Source of the DNA: Gelria sp. Kuro-4
Lineage (GTDB): Bacteria > Bacillota > DTU030 > DUMP01
Reading direction: 5' to 3'
Assembly (NCBI RefSeq): GCF_019668485.1
Contig: NZ_AP024619.1
Location: 681,001-745,000 of the forward strand
Length of the DNA: 64,000 nucleotides
Shown here: positions 46,557 to 54,353 of the stretch, one piece after another
How the letters are laid out: each line of letters begins with the position of its first letter
Numbering within the stretch: the stretch's first letter is position 1
Notes under the pieces: generated by a model
Databases searched by the model: none
What the model was told of the DNA's origin: nothing
Seen by the model: only the letters and a program-made list of their open reading frames with translations
Translations under genes and position numbers: made by a program

Positions 46557-47459
46557 CTACAGCGAGGCCAGGACGAGGATGAGCCCGGTGAGGCCGTGCA
46601 CGGCGATGGTGGCGGCGGAGGCGGCCGTAAGGCGCTCCGGCTCCGTAAGGTTGCGGCGGATACGCTCCGCCGCCCAGCGGGCCAGCGGCGCCGTCAGGCA
46701 GGCGCCCAGGGCGGCGGGCGGCAGGGCACCCGCCGCCACGGCCGCGACGACGCTCAGGTAGGCGGCGGCAAAGAGCAGGTACACCCCCGGGAGGGCCCGC
46801 TCCCGCCCCAGGATAACCACCAGGTTCCGCTTACCCGCTTCCCGGTCCTCCAGGTAGTCGGAATACTGATTCACATAAAGAACGTCGGCGATGAGAAACC
46901 CGAGCGGCACCCCGGCCAGGACGGGGAGAGGCCCCGGCGCGCCGCCCTGTACCAGGAACGAGCCCAGGACAGCCAGCGGCCCGAAGGTGAGCCCCACCGC
47001 GACCTCCCCCAGCCCCCGGTAAGACAGCCTTACCGGGGGCGCTGTGTAATAGTAGGCCACCAGCGCCCCGGTGAGACCCAGGACGAGGGCCAGGGGGCCA
47101 CGGACATAACCGAAGAAAAGGGCAATTACGGCCGCCAGGCCCAGGTGGCCGAATATGAGGAAGGTGTAGTGCCGCGGCTGCAAGATACCGCGCTGCAGGA
47201 GCTGGCTGCCACCGCTGAAGGGTTTTACGGGCCGGGCCGGGTCGGCCCCGCTCAGGTAGTCATAGTAGTCGTTGGCGGCGTTGGCCCCGAAGTGCAGCGC
47301 CACCACGCCGGCCAGGTTCAGCCCGAAAAAGACCGGGTTTAAGCTGTGACCCTGGCCGCGCGCCATGGCCGTGCCGATAAGCACAGGAACGGCGGAGGCG
47401 GAGAGGAAAGGCCCCCGCACGGCGAGAAAGTACACCCAAAAGGGCGGCATTCGCTTCAC
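46557..47459 (-). CDS. menA: UbiA-family prenyltransferase (MenA-like)
   Basis: A 300-residue membrane prenyltransferase. Both Asp-rich motifs are present: NAANDYYDYLSGAD and NQYSDYLEDREAGKRN. They bind Mg2+-diphosphate of the polyprenyl donor. Length and the PVLIGTAMA start fit 1,4-dihydroxy-2-naphthoate prenyltransferase of menaquinone synthesis. GTG 47459 follows AAAGGAGA. It lies 91 bp downstream of the reductase gene in the same direction. No other men genes are in the window, so the acceptor is not certain. Confidence 0.82.
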   Translation of the reverse strand: MKRMPPFWVYFLAVRGPFLSASAVPVLIGTAMARGQGHSLNPVFFGLNLAGVVALHFGANAANDYYDYLSGADPARPVKPFSGGSQLLQRGILQPRHYTFLIFGHLGLAAVIALFFGYVRGPLALVLGLTGALVAYYYTAPPVRLSYRGLGEVAVGLTFGPLAVLGSFLVQGGAPGPLPVLAGVPLGFLIADVLYVNQYSDYLEDREAGKRNLVVILGRERALPGVYLLFAAAYLSVVAAVAAGALPPAALGACLTAPLARWAAERIRRNLTEPERLTAASAATIAVHGLTGLILVLASL

Positions 47460-47550
47460 AGCTGTATTCTCCTTTCCTGGCCACCTGCACACGCGGGTCC
47501 CGGCCGGCGCGGTGCCCTGCTGTGCAGGTAGGGATGTGCCCAAAGGCCGC

Positions 47551-48729
47551 CTATTCGGCCCCGGCCGGCCGTACCGCTTTCCGTCGCCGGGGGAAAATGC
47601 TCCGGTAGGCGCACGGGTTGGTCATTATCTGGACGATGAGTTCCAGCCTTTCCGGCTGCGCCTGGATGCAACGAAAAAAGCGCCCCTTCGTCCCCGCCCA
47701 GAGGGTGAGGAGCAGGGCCGGCCTAAGCTCACTGAGGAGCTCCCGGCGGCAAGCGGCGGCATAGAGCCGGGCGGGGGGCATGGCCGCGGCCCCGGGGGCT
47801 CCCAGGCACCCGGCCAGGGTCTCGGCGGCGAGCTGCCCGCCGCGCAGCGCAAAGTAGATGCCCTCGCCGGCGAAGGGGTCCACCAGGCCGGCCGCATCGC
47901 CGGCTAAGAGTACCCGGCCGTGCCCGGGACGAAACACGAGCCCGCCGGCTGGGAGGTAGGCCCCGCGGGGGCGCAGGGACTGGGGGGTAAGCCCCCAGGC
48001 CAGCTGGAGCTGGCGCGCGAACCCGGCAAAAGCCTGGGGCAGCACGGCCGCCGCTCCGCTCCAGGCGCCTATTCCCAGGTTGACGCGATCTTGGTGCGGG
48101 AAGGCCCAGCCGAAGGCATAGGGAAGCGGCAGGCAGTGAAAGTGAACGGCGCGGCCGCCGCCGAACACCTCGGCCAGGTGCGCCGCCGGCAGCGGGAGCG
48201 CGGCGCTTAGGGCCAGCCCCATGCGCCAGGCGGGGAGGCGCCGCCCCCCGGCCAGCGCCCGGGCCACCGAGCTCAGGCTGCCGTCAGCGCCGATGGCGGC
48301 GCGGGCCCTCACGCTGCCCCGGCTGGTCCGGAAGGTAATATGAGCGGGAGCGACGCTTTCTATGCCCTGAAAGGCCGTCCCCGCCTGAAGCTCCACCCCG
48401 GCCCGCACGGCTTCCTCGACCAGGAAGGCATCGAAAGCGGCCCGGTCCACCGTCCAGCCGAGAAAGGGTGCCGAGCGCGTTACGGATGCTTCACCATCCG
48501 GACCTACCAGGCGGACGCTGCTGATACGCTGCTCGGCCAAGCCGGCCGGCAGGGGGAGACCCAGGGCGGCACAGGCCTTCTTCGAGATGAGGCCGCCACA
48601 GGTTTTGAAGCGGGGAAACGCCGCTTGGTCGAGCAGAAGCACCTTAAGCCCGCGTGCCGCCGCGGTGCGCGCCGCCTGGCTCCCCGCCGGCCCGGCGCCC
48701 ACCACCACCACATCCCAGATCGGCTGCAT
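47551..48729 (-). CDS. Geranylgeranyl reductase-like FAD oxidoreductase
   Basis: A 392-residue flavoprotein: N-terminal Rossmann motif VVVGAGPAGSQAARTAA, the FPRFKTCGGLIS segment typical of the geranylgeranyl reductase family, and the second FAD motif GRVLLAGDAAGLVDPFAGEG. Such enzymes saturate double bonds of isoprenoid chains. Next to a UbiA-type prenyltransferase it may reduce the menaquinone side chain; this is inference. ATG 48729 follows GGGGAGG. Confidence 0.85.
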   Translation of the reverse strand: MQPIWDVVVVGAGPAGSQAARTAAARGLKVLLLDQAAFPRFKTCGGLISKKACAALGLPLPAGLAEQRISSVRLVGPDGEASVTRSAPFLGWTVDRAAFDAFLVEEAVRAGVELQAGTAFQGIESVAPAHITFRTSRGSVRARAAIGADGSLSSVARALAGGRRLPAWRMGLALSAALPLPAAHLAEVFGGGRAVHFHCLPLPYAFGWAFPHQDRVNLGIGAWSGAAAVLPQAFAGFARQLQLAWGLTPQSLRPRGAYLPAGGLVFRPGHGRVLLAGDAAGLVDPFAGEGIYFALRGGQLAAETLAGCLGAPGAAAMPPARLYAAACRRELLSELRPALLLTLWAGTKGRFFRCIQAQPERLELIVQIMTNPCAYRSIFPRRRKAVRPAGAE

Positions 48730-49140
48730 CCTGCACCTCCCCTGCTTTCAGGGCTCGCTGAAGCCGGCCCCTACGAGATAACGGGCCTTCAGTAGGGGTT
48801 GCGTTCATTGCGCCCATCTCTTCGCCCACCATCGGCGCACCGACTCGGCCGCCCGCGGCACCGGCCCGCTTCACCCGGCCGGGCGCAGGGTGAGGTAATG
48901 GGCCACCACGCCCGGCAGGCGCGGGAGATCCCGGGCGGCAATCCGCGCGCTGCACGCACCTTCCTCCTGGGCGGCAACCTTTCCCCGCCCCTAGTCTTCG
49001 CCCTCCCGCCCCGCCTTATGTGCGCGGGCGCCCCCAAAGCCCCCTGGTACATAAAAAAACCGCCCGCGCGGCAAGCTGAGGACGAACGGCCCGGCGCGGG
49101 TTCAGGGCGGCCGCCCTTTGCCCTTTTCGATGAGCCCGGA
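48730..49140. other. 411-bp stretch without a confident gene
   Basis: It lies between the reductase start and the cobalamin-regulated promoter. On the minus strand near 48880-48985 a ~36-codon tail without a start codon (ARIAARDLPRLPGVVAHYLT) looks protein-like and may be the remnant of a lost gene. No other signal seen. Confidence 0.4.
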
Positions 49141-49169
49141 TTTACAGCAGACGGTTGTGCGGTTATAAT
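49141..49169 (+). promoter_or_regulatory. Promoter of the cobalamin-riboswitch operon
   Basis: TTTACA (49141-49146), a 17-bp spacer and TATAAT (49164-49169), about 35 bp before the aptamer. Near-consensus sigma-A promoter. Confidence 0.8.
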
Positions 49170-49204
49170 TATGCTGATGGGGACAGCTCCCCAACACAAC
49201 CGAA

Positions 49205-49357
49205 TACCTCGCCCGGTGCACGCTGCTTAATAGGGAAACCGGTGCAAATCCGGTGCGGTCCCGCCACTGTAAGCGGTATGCCACCTGCCCACTGCCACTG
49301 GGAAACTGGGAAGGCGGGCAGGGTGAGCCGCAAGCCAGGAGACCTGCCGGCGAGGCG
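49205..49357 (+). ncRNA. Cobalamin riboswitch (aptamer)
   Basis: The conserved adenosylcobalamin element is clear: the GGGAA...CCGGTGCAAATCCGG core (49233-49253), GGTCCCGCCACTGTAAGC (49257-49274) and the B12 box GCCAGGAGACCTGCC (49334-49348). The closing stem pairs cctcgcc (49207-49213) with ggcgagg (49349-49355). The expression platform is the terminator at 49412-49448, so bound cobalamin should stop transcription of the genes that follow. This is the basis for assigning the operon to corrinoid uptake. Confidence 0.96.
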
Positions 49358-49395
49358 TAGCGACCTACTTCACGCGGATGAAGGAGGTGGAGCGC

Positions 49396-49428
49396 ATGTG
49401 CGCCGGAAGGTCAGCCCCACCAACGTGA
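49396..49428 (+). CDS. Possible 10-codon leader peptide in the riboswitch platform
   Basis: ATG TGC GCC GGA... ending TGA encodes MCAGRSAPPT, preceded by AAGGAGGTGG (49381-49390) at ideal distance. The frame runs over the 5' arm of the terminator and stops in its loop. A ribosome here could affect folding. It may equally be chance. Confidence 0.3.
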   Translation: MCAGRSAPPT

Positions 49429-49448
49429 GTAGGTGGGGCTGAGTTTTT
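49412..49448 (+). terminator. Riboswitch-controlled intrinsic terminator
   Basis: Perfect arms cagccccacc (49412-49421) and ggtggggctg (49432-49441), 10-nt loop, then TTTTT at 49444-49448. Confidence 0.88.
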
Positions 49449-49503
49449 ACCCCACCGCCCAGCACCTTTGTCTATTGCCTTACTTGGGAGGAGATGAGAA
49501 ACC

Positions 49504-52149
49504 GTGCGGCGACACCTTGCGCTCTTCGTGAGCCTCGCCCTGCTGCTCGCCCTGCTTCCGGCTCCCGGCCCGGCCCTGGCGGCCGCCCCAGGCATTCCTC
49601 AAGAGGGAGACAGGGGCTTTTTCTGGGACTCACCCGGCCAGAGCTGGGGCATCTATGCGACGACGCGCGCCCTCGATGCGCTGACTGCGCTGGCGGATGC
49701 CGGCGCCAGCGTGCCGGACCTGGTTTACCGCACCGCGGCGGCCCGGGACTACCTGCTGAACCAGGCCTCGGCCGGAGTGTGGACCGACCCCATGGCCGGG
49801 GACTGGGCCGCCTTGGCTGTGGCCAAGGCCGGCGGCGATGCGACCCGGCACCTGGCGGCCCTGGCGCAAAACCTCCGCGAAAAAGACTTCGCGGAAACTG
49901 ATAAGACAAAGTCCACTTTTGTCAAGACCACCGACCTCGCCCGTTCGCTTTTGGTAGCCCAGGCCGTTTATGGCTCTGACCCGGTGCTCAGCGGCTTCCT
50001 ATCCACGCTAACGGACAAGAATAGCCGGCCAGCGACCGCGGCCCTTACCGCCCGACAGGTGACAGAAGACGTCTATATTGGTGGGACAAGCTTCCCGGCG
50101 GTACGCTTTGGATTGGCCGACGTCGAGTCCGCCCAGGATGCCAACATCACCGCGTACAGCGTGCTGGCCCTCCATGCGGCCGGCCAAAGCTTGGGACCTG
50201 ACCTGGCGGCCCGGGTGGCACGCTGGTTCCTGGCGAGGGAGACGGGAGCGGCGGCGGGCACGCCGCAGGGCAGCTGGGGTACGGACTGGGGACCGGACGT
50301 GGACACCACGGCCGCCGTCCTGCGCGCCCTCAGCCTCCAGAGCGCCGAGGTCCAGGATGCTGATCTCAAGGCGGAGATCGCGGCGGCCAAAGAGCGTGCG
50401 CTGGATTACATCCGCGCCCAGCAGGGGAGCGACGGGACCATCAGCGCCTGGGGCAGTCCTTCGGCCTGTTCCACATCCGAAGCCATCTTGGGACTCTTGG
50501 CGTGGAATGAAGACCCGACCGGTTTCACCCAGGCGGGTAAGTCCCTTGTCGATGGGCTCTTGGCGCTCCAGCAGCTCAGCCCTTATGCTCCGGCCCCGCC
50601 GCCGGCGGCGCCCGCAAAGATTTCCGTAAGCCTCGAGGTGCGGGGTGAGGGTGAGGTCTTCTTTTCCGGTACAGTTGAGCTCGCTGCCGACGCGGCCACA
50701 CCGCTGGGTGCCTTGAGGGCGAGCGGCCTTACCTACAGCACGCGGGGCCAGTATGTCTGGAAGATTGAGGACCTGGCCGAGGAAGGAACGGCCGGCTGGA
50801 AGTATGCCGTCAACGGCTTCGTGCCTTCGGTCCCGGCCGATTCTTACCCGCTCCACGAAGGAGACGAAGTGGTTTGGTTCTACGCTTCAAGTTACCTGGA
50901 CACGGGCGGCTTCCGGGAAGACATACCGGTCGCGGAGCTTAAGCCGCCTGAAGTAGCGGAAGAAGTCAAAGCGGCCAGGGATAAGGCGGCGGCGCAGGCG
51001 GCGGCCGAGCTGGCCAAGGCGGCCGCGGACCCCGACTGGTCCCGTAGAGCCGCTACGCCCATCGAGCTCGTGCGCGGGGCGGTTCTTGACCTACCCGGGG
51101 CCGAGGCAACCGCTTTCAGCGACGAAGAGCTCAGCTACTGGCGCGATGTTCTTAGCCTGAACAAGGTGGATGCGGCGCAAAAGGTGAGCGCCGGCCGGGA
51201 GGCCAAGGTGGGCGATGAGCTGGGCGAGGTGACCCTCTCCATCCCGGCGGGCGCGCTGGAGAAGGATGAGACCATTACCATAAAGGAGAACGAGGGAAGC
51301 GACAAGCTGCCGCTCCCGCTCACCCACAAGCTCCTGAGCCACGTTTATAGCCTGGGGCCGGACGGCATAAGCTTTAAGGAGCCGGTGACTTTGGCCCTGA
51401 AGCTGATTGTCGGCGAAGATACGAGCGCTTCCGACTTGGTGCTGGCGTACTTTGACGGGGAGCGCCGGGTTTGGCGGCCGGTGCCGGCTGTACTGGACCG
51501 GGCCAACGGGCTGATCCTGGCCCGGCTCACGCACTTCAGCGATTACGCTGTGCTGAAACGGGTGGAGCTTCCGCCCAGCTTTCCGGATGTGGAAGAAGGC
51601 TGGGAGTGGGCCAAGGATTCCATTTCGCTCCTCGCCCTGAAAGGCGTCGTGAGCGGCAACCTGGTGGGCCTCTACGAACCGGAGCGGCCGGTTACGCGCG
51701 GCGAATTCGCCCGCTTCCTGGCCCGCACCCTGGACCTTAAGCCGGCTTCCGGCGTAGCCTTCCGCGACGTCCTCCCCGGTGCCTGGTACGAAAAGGACGT
51801 GGCGGCCTGTGCAGGCGCCGGGCTGTTCACCGGCGCCGGCGGTAAGTTTTATCCCGATGCCCCGCTCACCCGCGAACAGGCGGCGGTGATCCTGGCCCGC
51901 GCCCTGCCCCAGGGAGAAACGCCGGAGCCGACCTTTGCCGATCAAGACACGATCGCACCTTGGGCGCGCGCCGGCGTCGCCCGGGCGCAGGCGGCCGGGC
52001 TCATCCAGGGCATCGGGGCCGACACCTTCGCCCCCCACCTCCCCGTTTCCCGCGCCCAGGCCGCCGTTCTCCTCGTCCGCCTCTCCGGGGTCAGGTATCA
52101 ACTTATCAACTTGCCAGCAACTGGAAGTGGCGGGGCGGGTGCGCGGTAG
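49504..52149 (+). CDS. SLH-anchored intrinsic-factor/transcobalamin-like protein (alpha-barrel + DUF4430)
   Basis: An 881-residue secreted surface protein under cobalamin riboswitch control. Order: signal peptide (1-27); alpha/alpha-barrel with prenyltransferase/squalene-cyclase-like repeats (about 30-360; SWGIYATTRALDALTALADA, GTDWGPDVDTTAAVLRALSL, SACSTSEAILGLLAW); DUF4430 (about 373-464; GWKYAVNGFVPSVPADSYPL, GDEVVWFYASSY); an Ala-rich helix; a ZU5-like domain (565-680; GEVTLSIPAGALEKDETITI); three SLH repeats (693-743, 752-800, 810-860). The barrel plus DUF4430 pair is the architecture of eukaryotic intrinsic factor and transcobalamin. I infer corrinoid capture at the S-layer. The last ~20 residues (from SGVRYQLINL) are encoded by a REP-like element. 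GTG start, GGGAGGAG upstream at long spacing. Confidence 0.85.
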   Translation: MRRHLALFVSLALLLALLPAPGPALAAAPGIPQEGDRGFFWDSPGQSWGIYATTRALDALTALADAGASVPDLVYRTAAARDYLLNQASAGVWTDPMAGDWAALAVAKAGGDATRHLAALAQNLREKDFAETDKTKSTFVKTTDLARSLLVAQAVYGSDPVLSGFLSTLTDKNSRPATAALTARQVTEDVYIGGTSFPAVRFGLADVESAQDANITAYSVLALHAAGQSLGPDLAARVARWFLARETGAAAGTPQGSWGTDWGPDVDTTAAVLRALSLQSAEVQDADLKAEIAAAKERALDYIRAQQGSDGTISAWGSPSACSTSEAILGLLAWNEDPTGFTQAGKSLVDGLLALQQLSPYAPAPPPAAPAKISVSLEVRGEGEVFFSGTVELAADAATPLGALRASGLTYSTRGQYVWKIEDLAEEGTAGWKYAVNGFVPSVPADSYPLHEGDEVVWFYASSYLDTGGFREDIPVAELKPPEVAEEVKAARDKAAAQAAAELAKAAADPDWSRRAATPIELVRGAVLDLPGAEATAFSDEELSYWRDVLSLNKVDAAQKVSAGREAKVGDELGEVTLSIPAGALEKDETITIKENEGSDKLPLPLTHKLLSHVYSLGPDGISFKEPVTLALKLIVGEDTSASDLVLAYFDGERRVWRPVPAVLDRANGLILARLTHFSDYAVLKRVELPPSFPDVEEGWEWAKDSISLLALKGVVSGNLVGLYEPERPVTRGEFARFLARTLDLKPASGVAFRDVLPGAWYEKDVAACAGAGLFTGAGGKFYPDAPLTREQAAVILARALPQGETPEPTFADQDTIAPWARAGVARAQAAGLIQGIGADTFAPHLPVSRAQAAVLLVRLSGVRYQLINLPATGSGGAGAR
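52087..52104. repeat. REP/MITE-like half element inside the 3' end of the SLH gene
   Basis: ggggtcaggtatcaactt occurs here inside the reading frame and changes the C-terminus right after the third SLH repeat. Confidence 0.8.
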
Positions 52150-52263
52150 GGATCGGCCACCGCTGCGTGAACAGGCAGGAGAGCGCCGGGTATACGGGGA
52201 GAAGACGTGGCCCGCCGCTGAGGTACGGCTGCAGGAGAGAAGCTAGCGAAGGAGTTGAGCGCA

Positions 52264-53448
52264 ATGCCGAAAGCGTTACGCGTGCTGGCGTTTATCTTCC
52301 TCGTTACCCTGCTCCTTACACCGCTGGGGTGTCGGCGGGGGGCGCGCCCCGCCCCCCCGGCCGCGGGGGTAGAGGAGGTACGGCCGGCGCCGGCTGCGAC
52401 CGGCCCCGCCTCCGGCGGGACACAAGGAGAGAATGCGGTCCGGCCGGCGCCGCCGGCTCCCGCCTCACCGGGAAAACCCGGCGGCGAAGCGGCTGCGGCG
52501 GCCCGCCCGGCGGGGGGGACACCGCCGAAAGGTGCGGCGGGGCAGTCCGGAGACCGGCCGGTGCCGGAGCCGGTGCGGCCGGCCCGGCCGCCGGCAGGTA
52601 CGGCGGCGCTCTGGATCACGCGCGACTTCGGCGCCCGGGTGCTCAAGAGCCCCAACGTCAAACCGGTGGAAGGTGAGAAGGTGCTTGCCCTTCTCGGCCG
52701 CCAAGCGCAGCTCGAGACGGCTTACGGCGGGGGCTTTGTCACCAAGATCGACGGCTTGGGCGGCGGCCGGCCGGGCGAGGACTGGTTTTACTGGGTAAAT
52801 GGTATCCTCGCCGGCGTCGGTGCAGGTGACTTCCCGGCGCGCCCGGGCGACGTCATCTGGTGGGACTTCCACCCCTGGAACCGCACGGCCTTTCTCCCCG
52901 CCGTGGTAGGCGCTTATCCAGAGCCTTTCGTGCGCGGCTACACCGGTAAGGCTCCGGCGGCGCGGATCGTCTACAGCGCTCAGGCGGCCAAGGAAGCACA
53001 GGCGGCGGCCAAGGCCCTTGCCGCGGCCGGCGCGCCGGCGCCGGAGCTTGCCCCTTACGGCGATGCGTCCCTTATGAAGCGCGCTGCCCCCACCCTGCTC
53101 GTGGCCACCTGGCCGGAGGTAAGCGGGGATAAAGACCTGGCGGGGCTCCTCAAGAACTGGCGCCGTACCGGCCTCTACTTCCGATTTGACGGAGCGGGAC
53201 TTTCCCCCTTGCGCGCGGATGGGAGCGAGGGGGGCCGGTACGGTCCGGGAGCGGGTGTTATTGCCGCCACAGGGAGCGGCCCGGGCGACGTGAGTCCTCT
53301 CTGGCTGGTTCTAGGTACCGATGCCGCAGGCCTCAACCGGGCGGTGGCCCTCCTTACCCAGCGGCCGGGGCACCTCGCGCGGCGCGTGGGCGTGGTGGTC
53401 GCCCCGACCGGGGAAGTAATCCCCCTTCCGGCGGTGAAGGGGCCATGA
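52264..53448 (+). CDS. DUF4430 (transcobalamin beta-domain-like) lipoprotein
   Basis: A 394-residue lipoprotein: lipobox LTPLGC23, an 85-residue Pro/Ala/Gly linker, then DUF4430 (about 115-203; GEDWFYWVNGILAGVGAGDF, PGDVIWWDFHPW) and a C-terminal domain (205-394; GAYPEPFVRGYTGKAPAARI, PTLLVATWPEVSGDKDLAGL) that I do not recognise. The WxYxVNG core is shared with the preceding S-layer protein. ATG 52264 is placed by AAGGAG. It ends in an ATGA overlap with ecfT. I infer a membrane-proximal acceptor that passes the ligand to the ECF transporter. Confidence 0.85.
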   Translation: MPKALRVLAFIFLVTLLLTPLGCRRGARPAPPAAGVEEVRPAPAATGPASGGTQGENAVRPAPPAPASPGKPGGEAAAAARPAGGTPPKGAAGQSGDRPVPEPVRPARPPAGTAALWITRDFGARVLKSPNVKPVEGEKVLALLGRQAQLETAYGGGFVTKIDGLGGGRPGEDWFYWVNGILAGVGAGDFPARPGDVIWWDFHPWNRTAFLPAVVGAYPEPFVRGYTGKAPAARIVYSAQAAKEAQAAAKALAAAGAPAPELAPYGDASLMKRAAPTLLVATWPEVSGDKDLAGLLKNWRRTGLYFRFDGAGLSPLRADGSEGGRYGPGAGVIAATGSGPGDVSPLWLVLGTDAAGLNRAVALLTQRPGHLARRVGVVVAPTGEVIPLPAVKGP

Positions 53449-54353
53449 GGCGCGGCCGGGCAGCGCCGGCCGCTCCGGCCCTGCATCCAGTGAGTGCCCT
53501 CGCCCATGCCGGCGTGCTGGTGCTCTTTCTTCTTCTTTACACCCACCCGCTCTTTCTCCTGCTGCTGGCCCTCCTTCCCGGCCTCACCCTGGCGGCGCGC
53601 GGCGATGTCCGCGCCTGGCGGCGCCAGCTGGCCTGGGGTTCAACCTTCGCCCTTTTCATCATCGCTTTCAACGGCCTCCTGGGCGGGGTAGGGGCGACGG
53701 AGCTCCTCGGCTTTTCCCTGCCGCTTCTCGGCCGGCGCACGGTTTCCCTGGAGGGCCTGGTGTACGGTGGGGCCATGGCGCTCCGCCTGGCCGGCATCAT
53801 CGGGGCGTTCGCCTTACTCAGCCGGCTGGTGGACCTGGAACGACTCCTCTATTTTTCGCCCCTGGCCGGGCGCAGCAGCCTCACCGCCGCCCTCACCCTG
53901 GGCCTTATTCCCCGCCTAAACCGTTCAGCCCGCACTCTCCTTGAGGTCCAGGCCAGCCGCGGGGCCCCCCTGGCGGCGGGGGGCCTGCGCCGGGGCGTTC
54001 GAGCGGCGGGACCGCTCCTGGCCGCCCTCACCGAAACGGCGCTGGAGGACTCGCTGGACCTGGCCGAAGTGCTGACTGCGCGTGGCTACGGCAGCGGGCG
54101 GCCGACTCATTTCCGGCCGGAGCGCTGGCACCGGCGCGATGCCGTCGTTCTCCTCGGCACCGTCTTCGCCCTGGCTGTGGGGCTGGAAGGTGCGCGTACG
54201 GGTGCGGCTTCCTTTACGTACTATCCTGCGCTTGCGGCACCGGCTTGGGTTCGCTCCCTGCCGGTGCTGGCCGGTGTTCTCGGCGGGCTGACTATTCCGG
54301 CATTCATTTTTTGGGGGTGGCGGCGTTGCCGCTGGCTGCGTGTGAACATTTAA
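53445..54353 (+). CDS. ecfT: ECF transporter T component (EcfT/CbiQ family)
   Basis: A 302-residue membrane protein with six or so helices. The two cytoplasmic Ala-Arg-Gly coupling motifs that dock on the ATPases are present as QASRGAPL and LTARGYGSG. The ATG overlaps the stop of the lipoprotein gene. It links the S component to the ATPase encoded next. Confidence 0.92.
   Translation: MRRGRAAPAAPALHPVSALAHAGVLVLFLLLYTHPLFLLLLALLPGLTLAARGDVRAWRRQLAWGSTFALFIIAFNGLLGGVGATELLGFSLPLLGRRTVSLEGLVYGGAMALRLAGIIGAFALLSRLVDLERLLYFSPLAGRSSLTAALTLGLIPRLNRSARTLLEVQASRGAPLAAGGLRRGVRAAGPLLAALTETALEDSLDLAEVLTARGYGSGRPTHFRPERWHRRDAVVLLGTVFALAVGLEGARTGAASFTYYPALAAPAWVRSLPVLAGVLGGLTIPAFIFWGWRRCRWLRVNI

Noticed and set aside
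49494-49901. ATG frame starting ten bases before the SLH gene start
   Set aside because: Better placed for the ribosome binding site, but the product is Arg/Pro/Gly-rich and lies in the wrong frame relative to the signal peptide, barrel and SLH domains.
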